Positions 10,574 to 17,332 of a stretch of DNA of 64,000 nucleotides are shown in pieces (position 1 is the first letter of the stretch; each line of letters opens with the position of its first letter). Both the position numbers and the translations under genes were made by a program. The stretch comes from Sediminicoccus rosea. Lineage in GTDB: Bacteria > Pseudomonadota > Alphaproteobacteria > Acetobacterales > Acetobacteraceae. Below the pieces are notes generated by a model that made no database searches, had not been told where the DNA came from, and saw only the letters and a program-made list of their open reading frames with translations. The DNA is taken from NCBI RefSeq assembly GCF_033547095.1, contig NZ_CP137852.1, positions 310,001 through 374,000 on the forward strand, given 5' to 3'.

Positions 10574-12601
10574 TCAATTCAGCTTCTTTGCCCGCTCCGC
10601 CTCGTGCAGATAATCCTCGGTCGTCTTGGTCTTCGGGCGCTCGGTGGTGGCATAGGGGTCGAGCGCGGCGTTTGTCGCCGCTGTCACGCGGCAATCCTCG
10701 CAGAGGTCCAGCATCGCGAGGCGCGCCGGGTCCTGGAACATCCAGTGGCCGGAGGCGACGAGCTTCGCCTTCACCCGCTCGACGCTCGACTTCATGCCGA
10801 AGAGCTTGCCGCAGGAGGGGCATTCCGCCGGCGGCTCCTCCTTCACCACCATCGGCCGCGCGGCCTCGGGCGCGAAGTTCAGGCGCGGTTCCAGCGTGAT
10901 CACCTTCTCCGGGCAGGTCACGGCGCAGAGGCCGCATTGCACGCAGGCATCCTCCAGGAAGCGCAGCTGCGGCGTGTCCGGATTGGCGGTGAAGGCCGAG
11001 GTCGGGCAGACCATGGTGCAGGAGAGGCAGAGGGTGCAGCCCTCGGTGTCCACCTTGGCGAGGCCGAAGGGCGCCTTCTCCGGCATCGCCACCTGGGTCG
11101 CGGTGGCCCCGCTCGCGCCATGCAGGGCGCGGAAGGCCTGGCGCATCACCTCGCGCGGGGCGCCGAGCGGCAGGAAGCTATCCGCCGTCCAGCGGGTGCG
11201 CAGCGGCTTCAGCGCGGACAGCGCCTCGCCCAGGGTGAAGGGGTCATCCGTCTCGATCGCGGCGGCGCGGGCGCCCAGGCCCATGCCCTCCAGCGCGGCG
11301 TTGAGATAGTCGAGGTTGCGGAACACGCCCTCGGTCCCGTGGCCGCGCCGCGCCGGCATCAGCAGGCGCAGCCCAGCCGCACCCCAGGCGAAGGCGCCGG
11401 CCAGCAGCGAGAGATCGAGCTGACTCACCTCATTCACGCGCAGCGGCAGCACGCGGGCGGGCAGGCCTTCGCCATGGCGGGCGAGGGCATCGATCAGCGC
11501 CTCGCCATGCGCGTCGTCATGAATGAGCAGGATGGGATCGCGCCCGCCGGCCTCGGCGAAGCCCAGCAGCATGGCGCGCATGCGCCGCGCCAGCGCATCG
11601 GCGGTGGGCAGCGCGTATTGGATGGCGCCGGTCGGGCAGACGGCGGCGCAGGCGCCGCAGCCGGCACAGATCTCGTTGGAGACGTTCACCCAATCCTTGC
11701 CGGAGGGCGTGATGGCGCCGGTCGGGCAGAGGTCCAGGCACCGCGTGCAGCCGGTCTTCTTGTTGCGGTTATGCGCGCAGAGCCCCTGCTCGAAATTCAC
11801 GAAACGCGGCTTGTCGAAGGTGCCGACCAGCTCGCCCGCCGCCGCCATGGCCTTGGCCACCGCCACCGCGTCATTCGGATCAGCGCGGAGGTAGCCCTGG
11901 CGCGTCTCGTGGAAGAGGGCGGGGCGGCCGGAGAGGTCCAGGATCACGTCGCAGCGGCTCTGCGTGCCGTTTTTGCCCTCGCCCCAGAGATAGGTGCCGC
12001 GCGAGGCGGGCGAGGCGGCGGAGGTGTCGTCCACCACCACGGTGAAATCGCCGAGATGCCCGGTGGCCGAGCGCGCGCGGCCACGCAACACCGGGAATTC
12101 CACCCGGCGGGCGGGGGTCACCGGCTCCTCGCCGGTCAGCAGCACGGTGATGTCGAGCTTGTCCGAGAGGGCGCGCGCCGCCTCCAGCGCCACCGCATCG
12201 CGGCCCAGGATCAGCGCGATGCCCTGGCTGGTCATCGACACCAGCGAGATGCCCGGCAGCGGCACGGCGGCGGCGGCCAGCAGGCCCGCCATCTTCGGCC
12301 CCGCCTCGCCGCCCTCGGCGCTCCAGCCGCCATGCTCGCGGACGTTCACGAAGTCGAGCGGGGCGTCGAATCCCACTTCTTCGGCTTCCTGCGCGAAGAG
12401 CGGCGCCTCCTGCGTGCAGGCGACGGTGACCGGGCGGTTCTCGCCCAGAGCCTTGAGGAAGCGGTCCATCTGGCTGCGGCAGAGATGCTCGGCGGTGCGC
12501 AGCTCGGCCCCCTGGGCGGCGCAGCCCTTGGCGAGGGCCTTGCCGTCCAGCGTCATCGTGTCCTCGCAGGAGCACACAAAGGCGATGCGCGATGCGGTCA
12601 T
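10574..12601 (-). CDS. Large 4Fe-4S polyferredoxin of the formate dehydrogenase locus
   Basis: The 675-aa protein has four 4Fe-4S ferredoxin motifs in two pairs: CTRCLDLCPTGAI (about residue 283) with CAGCGACAAVCPTGAI (about 310), and CTLCLSCTMVCP (about 520) with CVQCGLCAVTCP (about 551). An N-terminal CSCEDTM motif and C-terminal CPSCGKLFG plus LCEDC motifs add possible metal sites. Homologues sit in FDH loci of alpha- and gammaproteobacteria. Electron transfer or FDH maturation is likely, but the exact role is unproven. It is cytoplasmic (no signal peptide) and divergent from the accessory operon, with 81 bp between starts. Confidence 0.85.
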   Translation of the reverse strand: MTASRIAFVCSCEDTMTLDGKALAKGCAAQGAELRTAEHLCRSQMDRFLKALGENRPVTVACTQEAPLFAQEAEEVGFDAPLDFVNVREHGGWSAEGGEAGPKMAGLLAAAAVPLPGISLVSMTSQGIALILGRDAVALEAARALSDKLDITVLLTGEEPVTPARRVEFPVLRGRARSATGHLGDFTVVVDDTSAASPASRGTYLWGEGKNGTQSRCDVILDLSGRPALFHETRQGYLRADPNDAVAVAKAMAAAGELVGTFDKPRFVNFEQGLCAHNRNKKTGCTRCLDLCPTGAITPSGKDWVNVSNEICAGCGACAAVCPTGAIQYALPTADALARRMRAMLLGFAEAGGRDPILLIHDDAHGEALIDALARHGEGLPARVLPLRVNEVSQLDLSLLAGAFAWGAAGLRLLMPARRGHGTEGVFRNLDYLNAALEGMGLGARAAAIETDDPFTLGEALSALKPLRTRWTADSFLPLGAPREVMRQAFRALHGASGATATQVAMPEKAPFGLAKVDTEGCTLCLSCTMVCPTSAFTANPDTPQLRFLEDACVQCGLCAVTCPEKVITLEPRLNFAPEAARPMVVKEEPPAECPSCGKLFGMKSSVERVKAKLVASGHWMFQDPARLAMLDLCEDCRVTAATNAALDPYATTERPKTKTTEDYLHEAERAKKLN

Positions 12602-12682
12602 CAGGGCTGGCTTCCTTCCCGGCGGCGTTGCGGGCGCTTATATCCTTACACGCAAGTCAGGATAGATGGGGGGACCCCAACC

Positions 12683-13402
12683 GTGCATACCGGCCACCAG
12701 GGAGGGGGCGACACCCTGCCGCCACTGCCCAGCCTCTTCGCGCCCGTGATGCTGCGCGAGGGGGGCGATGCCATGGCCCGCGCGGTGGAACTGGCGCCCG
12801 AGGGGGCTTCGCCCATCGCCAGCGGGGCCGGCACGCTGGTCTGGGTCCGCGCCCTGAACCGTGCCGAGGCGGCGGTGGTGCTGGAGCCCGACCGGCCGCT
12901 CGGCCCCGCGCGCCTTGCCTATCTCGCCGCCGCCAATGCCCTGGCCGATACGCTCTCGGCCATCGCCCCGCCCGAGCTGCCGGTCACCTGGCGCTGGCCA
13001 GGCACGCTGGCCGTGAATGGCGGCGTGGTGGGGCAGATGCGCCTCGCCTTGCCCGAGGGCGCAACCGAGGACGCCATCCCCGACTGGATGGTGGTGGGCT
13101 TCGAGCTGCGGCTCGCTTGGCCGGAATCGGTGACGCCGGGCGAGCGCCCGGGCGAAACCTCCCTCCAGGAGGAAGGCTTCGAGGACCTCACTCCCGCCGG
13201 GCTGACCGAGGCCTGGGCGCGGCATCTGATGGCCAACATGGATGAGTGGAACGCCCGCGGCCCGCGCCGCGTGGCCGAGAAATACCTGGCCCGGCTGGAG
13301 GAAGCGGCGGGCGAGAAGGGCGTGAAGCGCGGCATCGACCCCAACACGGGCGCGCTGGTGATCCACCGCGAGGGGGGGCGCGAGACATGGCCCATCTCCT
13401 GA
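12683..13402 (+). CDS. Biotin/lipoate ligase-fold protein, probably catalytically inactive
   Basis: The 239-aa protein belongs to the BirA/LplA biotin-lipoate ligase superfamily variant found in FDH loci. Where active biotin ligases have WPND followed by a GRKxxG lysine loop, this protein has WPGTLAVNGGVVGQM (residues about 104-118), so both the Asp and the catalytic Lys are missing. That suggests a binding or scaffolding role rather than ligation. I chose GTG 12683 (VHTGHQGGG); no in-frame ATG fits. It is first in a tightly overlapping operon, and its 3' end overlaps the next gene by 16 nt. Confidence 0.75.
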   Translation: MHTGHQGGGDTLPPLPSLFAPVMLREGGDAMARAVELAPEGASPIASGAGTLVWVRALNRAEAAVVLEPDRPLGPARLAYLAAANALADTLSAIAPPELPVTWRWPGTLAVNGGVVGQMRLALPEGATEDAIPDWMVVGFELRLAWPESVTPGERPGETSLQEEGFEDLTPAGLTEAWARHLMANMDEWNARGPRRVAEKYLARLEEAAGEKGVKRGIDPNTGALVIHREGGRETWPIS

Positions 13403-13935
13403 GAACCCTGCGCCTCGACCCCTCCGACACGCTGATCTTCCCCCGCGCGGCGGAGCCTGGCGAATGGGCCGTGCCCGGCGGCTTCCAATTCTGGGATGAC
13501 GCGCCCGAGGCGCTTTCCGGCAAGCGGCAGCAGGCCTTCCGCAGCGGCTTCCTGGGGCTGTCCAGCTTCGGCTGGTCCACCCTGGTCGAGGTGGCCGAGA
13601 TCGCGCCCGAAACCCGCGCCGAGGTGCTGGAATCGCTGGCCGCCCATATCCAGGCCGAGCATGGCGCGCCCGACCGCGACGCCGCCCGTGCGGCGGCGGC
13701 CGAGGAGCTGGCCTTCGCCGAATCCCTCTGCGACCAGCCGACCGGCACCGTCTTCGCCCTGCACCGCAGCCATGACGAGGGCGGTGAGGTGCGCGAGGCC
13801 TTCCGCACCCTGCACCGGCGCGAGACGCCGCATCACGATTTCGGTGCCCTGCCGGTCTTCGCCATCTCCCAGGTGGAGGAGGAGGCGCCACCCGATTCCC
13901 CCGACCTCACCGCGCTCATCAAGGCCCGCAAATGA
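13387..13935 (+). CDS. DUF6505 family protein (formate dehydrogenase accessory)
   Basis: The 182-aa soluble protein begins MAHLLRTLRLDPSDTLIFPRAAEPGEWAVPGGF. It matches the DUF6505 type found only near this class of formate dehydrogenase. There are no cysteine clusters, signal peptide or membrane segments. Its start lies inside the 3' end of the ligase-like gene and its stop overlaps DUF6352 (ATGA), so it is made in step with its neighbours. No biochemical function is known to me. Confidence 0.75.
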   Translation: MAHLLRTLRLDPSDTLIFPRAAEPGEWAVPGGFQFWDDAPEALSGKRQQAFRSGFLGLSSFGWSTLVEVAEIAPETRAEVLESLAAHIQAEHGAPDRDAARAAAAEELAFAESLCDQPTGTVFALHRSHDEGGEVREAFRTLHRRETPHHDFGALPVFAISQVEEEAPPDSPDLTALIKARK

Positions 13936-14960
13936 CGCTCCTTTCCCCCGGTGATTTCTGGGTCGCCTCCGGCCATCACCTCTGCGACCTCGATGCGGAA
14001 GGCCGGCTGCGCGCGACGCCCGATCTCTGGCGTGCCTTCCTCGCCCGGCCCGAACTGGTGCCGCCCGAGGAAGCCTGCGATGCCGAGCGCGCGCTGCATG
14101 CGCGGCTGATGGAAAGCCCGCTGGCCGTGGTGGATCCGGCCGGCCTGGCCGACCCCGACGCCGGCGAGAACTGGCAGGTCTTCCTGAATTTCCGCGACAA
14201 GGTCGCCGCCGAGCCGACGCTGGAGGCCGCCTGGCTCAAGCTCTTCCGGGGCAATGTCGGCGGCATCCCGCCGCTGTTCCTGCAGATGCTGACCCACCTC
14301 GTCGCCCGCGCCGCGATGGAGGGCGAGGGCGACGCCTTCACGCTCCGCGCCGCCGAATGCCTCTTCCGCACCCAGCGCGCCGCCATCACCCAGGGTGCGA
14401 CCCTGCTGGCCGATGAGGAGGTGGTGGATGCCCGCCACGCCGATGGCGATCTCGGCGCACTTGGCCGCCTGCTGACCGAGGCCGGCGCCCCGCCCCGCGA
14501 GGTGGAGCTGGACGTGCTGAGCGAGGAGAATGCGCCCGGCTACAAGGCGCGCTCCGACGCACATGACATGGCGCTGGACATCGCCGAATCGCGCCAGGGC
14601 CAGTTCGGCCTGGCCCGCGCTTTGGAGCGCTTCACGCGGCACATGTTCGGCGAGACGGTGCGGATCAAGCCGGTGCCCGTCATCGAGGACCGCAACTGGA
14701 CCTGGCATGTCGGCCTGGATGCGGAGGCCACGCGCATCGCGAACGCGCTGTGGGACGGCAAGAAGGTGAAGCAGGCGGACCTCGCCCGCATCCTCTGGCT
14801 GGGCGTGCTGGAATTCGAGGATCCGACGCGGGTCGTGAAGCGCGCCCAGGGGCGGCCGGTCTATCTGGCGCTGGCCATGGATGCGGCGCAGCGCGTGCGG
14901 ATGAAGCCGCAGAACCTGGTGAGCGGCCTGCCGCTGGTGGAAGCGGAGAAGGCGGCATGA
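13932..14960 (+). CDS. DUF6352 family protein (formate dehydrogenase accessory)
   Basis: The 342-aa soluble protein begins MTLLSPGDFWVASGHHL and contains the ENWQVFLNFRDKVAAEPTLE stretch typical of DUF6352. It is mostly helical with no metal-binding motif or signal peptide visible. It overlaps its upstream and downstream neighbours by 4 bp each. Conserved position in FDH loci suggests a maturation or quality-control role. This is inference from context only. Confidence 0.75.
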   Translation: MTLLSPGDFWVASGHHLCDLDAEGRLRATPDLWRAFLARPELVPPEEACDAERALHARLMESPLAVVDPAGLADPDAGENWQVFLNFRDKVAAEPTLEAAWLKLFRGNVGGIPPLFLQMLTHLVARAAMEGEGDAFTLRAAECLFRTQRAAITQGATLLADEEVVDARHADGDLGALGRLLTEAGAPPREVELDVLSEENAPGYKARSDAHDMALDIAESRQGQFGLARALERFTRHMFGETVRIKPVPVIEDRNWTWHVGLDAEATRIANALWDGKKVKQADLARILWLGVLEFEDPTRVVKRAQGRPVYLALAMDAAQRVRMKPQNLVSGLPLVEAEKAA

Positions 14961-15457
14961 GCGAAGCGGCACTCCCCTCCGAACTCACCATCCCCGTGGC
15001 CATCCTGGCCGAGCGCCGGCCGGGCGTGACCATCTGGCAGTCCCATGTCTGGCGCGCCCTGGCCGTGCTGGAGGAGGCGCCGCCCGTTCCCGCCTGGACC
15101 AGATTGCGCGAGGAGAATGGCCGAGAGGTCTTCTTCGCCGGCACGGCGGAGGTGAAGCTCCATCGCACCGACACGCCCAACTACAAGGACAATCTGGAAG
15201 CCGCCGAGCCGCGCATCTGGGTGGTGCTGCGCGACACGCCGGAGGGCATGAGCATCCAGGCCGTGACGGTGGATCCCGGCGAGGCCGAGATCTACACCGA
15301 AGGCCCCTCCGACCTGATCGAGGCGCTGCCGCTGCCACCCGGCCTCGCCGTGCTGCTGGCGAGCTTCGTCGCGACCCATCACGTCGAGCGCGAATTCCAC
15401 AAGCGCAAGCGCGACCGGCAGGACATCGATTCGCTGGGCCGGAAGGGCCGCGTGTGA
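14957..15457 (+). CDS. DUF3305 family protein (formate dehydrogenase accessory)
   Basis: The 166-aa protein has the DUF3305 pattern: IPVAILAERRPGVTIWQSHVWRALAVL at the N-terminus, an internal ELHRTDTPNYKDNLEA-like segment (KLHRTDTPNYKDNLE), then PRIWVVLRD and a basic tail EREFHKRKRDRQD. DUF3305 and DUF3306 occur as an adjacent pair upstream of periplasmic FDH genes in many proteobacteria, including Shewanella. The ATG overlaps the DUF6352 stop (ATGA). Confidence 0.85.
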   Translation: MSEAALPSELTIPVAILAERRPGVTIWQSHVWRALAVLEEAPPVPAWTRLREENGREVFFAGTAEVKLHRTDTPNYKDNLEAAEPRIWVVLRDTPEGMSIQAVTVDPGEAEIYTEGPSDLIEALPLPPGLAVLLASFVATHHVEREFHKRKRDRQDIDSLGRKGRV

Positions 15458-16149
15458 TGCCGGAGGAGGCGGAAAAGCTCGGCTTCCTGAGCCGCTGGTC
15501 GCGCCGCAAGCGCGGCGAGGAGGTGCCAGAGCCCGAACCACCCGCCCCGCCGGTCCAGGCGCAGCCGGAGCCCGAGCCCGAACCGGTGGCCGAGGCGCCG
15601 CCGCCCGAGCCGGAATTCGACATCTCCACCCTGCCGCCCATCGAGACGCTGGATGCGAGCAGCGACTTCACCGTCTTCCTCAAGCCCGGCGTGCCCCAGG
15701 CGCTGCGGAATGCCGCGCTGCGCAAGGCCTGGCTCGCTGATCCGCTGATCCGCGACTACATGAGCCCGCTCGACTACGCCTGGGACTTCAACACCCCGGG
15801 CGGCCTGCCGCATGGCTTCAGCAATGTGCTGGCCGAGACGGGCGAGGCGCTGCGGAAGCTGGTCAACCAGGCCATCGGCGAGATGGAGGCGGAGGAGGAG
15901 AAGCCGGCCGAACCGCCGCCCGGCGCCCTGGCCCTGGCCGAGGCCGGCCAGCCACAGCCGGAAGGCGAGCCGCCGCCGGCGGAAGAGCCCCTGCTGGTGG
16001 AAGGACCGTCCGCTTCGGATGACAGCCAGGACATCTTGGCGCTGGACCCGATCCGCCTGAGCGAGGCGCCGCTGCCGGTGCCGCCGCCCACGCTGGAGGA
16101 GCCGCCGCCGCCGCCCCGGCGCCGCCATGGCGGCGCCATGCCCGCCTGA
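15457..16149 (+). CDS. DUF3306 family protein (formate dehydrogenase accessory)
   Basis: The 230-aa protein has a conserved N-terminal segment FLSRWSRRKRGEE, a long acidic/Pro-rich linker (residues about 25-50), a central block LPPIETLDASSDFTVFLKPGVPQALRNAALRKAW...DYAWDFNTPGG (about 53-115) typical of DUF3306, and a disordered Pro/Glu C-terminus. GTGATG offers two starts: GTG 15454 (GTGA overlap with DUF3305) and ATG 15457. I used ATG 15457, 9 nt from GGAAGGG. Function unknown; part of the FDH accessory set. Confidence 0.8.
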   Translation: MPEEAEKLGFLSRWSRRKRGEEVPEPEPPAPPVQAQPEPEPEPVAEAPPPEPEFDISTLPPIETLDASSDFTVFLKPGVPQALRNAALRKAWLADPLIRDYMSPLDYAWDFNTPGGLPHGFSNVLAETGEALRKLVNQAIGEMEAEEEKPAEPPPGALALAEAGQPQPEGEPPPAEEPLLVEGPSASDDSQDILALDPIRLSEAPLPVPPPTLEEPPPPPRRRHGGAMPA

Positions 16150-16173
16150 AGGCCGGTTTGCGCCTGCCGTCTT

Positions 16174-16201
16174 TTGAGAATGCTTCGCATTCTCATATAA
16201 G
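16174..16201 (+). promoter_or_regulatory. Sigma70-like promoter with a 21-bp palindromic operator in its spacer
   Basis: TTGAGA (16174-16179, 5/6 to consensus) and TATAAG (16196-16201, 5/6) are separated by 16 bp. A perfect palindrome fills this interval: arms GAGAATGC (16176-16183) and GCATTCTC (16187-16194) around TTC, extended by one T/A pair to 16175-16195. A protein bound here would block polymerase. The core matches 13 of 19 positions of the classical Fur box. An alternative reader is the HTH domain of the downstream YdaS-TorD fusion. It drives the torD-fdhABC segment. Confidence 0.65.
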
Positions 16202-16271
16202 TCTTTGAAAACGCGGCCTGTTTTGTTCGTCCCGGTTGACGCCGGTGCAAGATTTCTGCACTGTCATCTCA

Positions 16272-17054
16272 ATGGACCGGGGAACACAGACAGGCGGGCT
16301 AGACGCAGCCATCGCCGCGGCTGGGGGCATGGAAGCCTTCCAGTCGGCGCTCAATGTCGCGCGCCGCACGGTCTTCCTCTGGAAACAACAGGGTGTTCCC
16401 GCCGAACGCGTGCCCGAGATCGAGGCCGCGACCGGCATCTCGCGCCACGCCCTGCGCCCCGACCTCTGGCCCGCCCCCTCGGCCCAGGCGGCCGATCCGC
16501 TGCGCGAGGGCCGCGCCAACCTCTACGCCCTGCTCGGCCATCTGCTGAGCGACGTGCCGGACCCTGCCCTGCTCGCGCGTCTCACCGCCATCCCGGCGGA
16601 TGACTCGCCCATCGGCCGCGCGCTGGGCGCGCTCGCCGCCGCCGCCCGCGCGGCCGAGCCCGCGGCGCTGGAGCGCGAGTATCACGAGCTCTTCATCGGC
16701 CTGGGGCGCGGCGAGTTGCTGCCCTACGCCTCCTACTACCTGACCGGCTTCCTGCATGAGCGCCCGCTCGCCGAGCTGCGCTCCGACCTCAAGCGGCTGG
16801 GCATTGCCCGCTCCGCCGGGGTGCATGAGCCCGAGGACCACATCGCCTTCCTCTGTGAGGTGATGGCGGGCCTGCTCCGCGGCGGCGTCCCGGAGGAGGC
16901 CGATGCGATGTTCCAGCGGCATATCCGCCCCTGGGCGATGCGCTGCTTCAGCGATTTGTGCGTGGCCCAGGCGGCGGTGTTCTACCGGCCCGTCGGCGAA
17001 TTGGGCCGCGCGCTGATGGATGTGGAATTGGCCGCGGCCGAGCTGCCGGCCTGA
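16272..17054 (+). CDS. YdaS/Cro-like HTH domain fused to TorD-family chaperone
   Basis: Of 260 aa, residues about 9-60 have the YdaS-type HTH pattern (AAIAAAGGMEAFQSAL, RRTVFLWKQQGVPAERVPEI, then EAATGISRHALRPDLWP). Residues about 70-255 are a TorD/DmsD chaperone (REGRANLYALLGHLL, LEREYHELFIGLGRGELLPY, EPEDHIAFLCEVMAGLL). TorD proteins bind Tat signals of molybdoenzymes until cofactor is inserted. The HTH suggests an added DNA-binding role. ATG 16272 has no clear Shine-Dalgarno site. It lies 70 bp after the promoter/palindrome at 16174-16201 and just upstream of fdhA. Confidence 0.85.
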   Translation: MDRGTQTGGLDAAIAAAGGMEAFQSALNVARRTVFLWKQQGVPAERVPEIEAATGISRHALRPDLWPAPSAQAADPLREGRANLYALLGHLLSDVPDPALLARLTAIPADDSPIGRALGALAAAARAAEPAALEREYHELFIGLGRGELLPYASYYLTGFLHERPLAELRSDLKRLGIARSAGVHEPEDHIAFLCEVMAGLLRGGVPEEADAMFQRHIRPWAMRCFSDLCVAQAAVFYRPVGELGRALMDVELAAAELPA

Positions 17055-17081
17055 CTTTTTTGAAGGGAGAGGAGAATCGCC

Positions 17082-17312
17082 ATGGCGAATGAACAGGAGA
17101 CGGCCGGCAAGCGCCGTGGGTTCCTCAAGACCTTGGGCTTCGGCACCGCCGCCGCGGCGGCGGCCGTGACGCCGGCGCTGGCGCAGCGCGCCGATTCCGT
17201 GCCGGCGCGTGACGCCCGCAAGGAGAACGCGGCCACCCGCGTCGCGGCGCGCTACCAGCCCAACTCGCCCTCGGTGCAGGCCTTCTACCGCACCAACCGC
17301 TACGAAACCTGA
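17082..17312 (+). CDS. Formate dehydrogenase region Tat-signal small protein
   Basis: The 76-aa protein belongs to the small FDH-locus Tat-target family (TIGR02811 type). It has a twin-arginine signal KRRGFLKTLGFGTAAAAAAVTPALA and a 40-residue mature tail, PNSPSVQAFYRTNRYET. Placement just before fdhA is conserved in this type of locus. It may be exported and assemble with the enzyme or serve as decoy/guide for the TorD chaperone; neither is shown. A good ribosome site (GGGAGAGGAGAA) precedes ATG 17082. Confidence 0.85.
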   Translation: MANEQETAGKRRGFLKTLGFGTAAAAAAVTPALAQRADSVPARDARKENAATRVAARYQPNSPSVQAFYRTNRYET

Positions 17313-17332
17313 GCCCGGGAGAGACTCGCACC

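Noticed and set aside
12641-12664. TATCCT...AGGATA inverted repeat between the polyferredoxin and the ligase-like gene
   Set aside because: Arms are only 6 bp with a 12-nt gap; possible operator but too weak to call.
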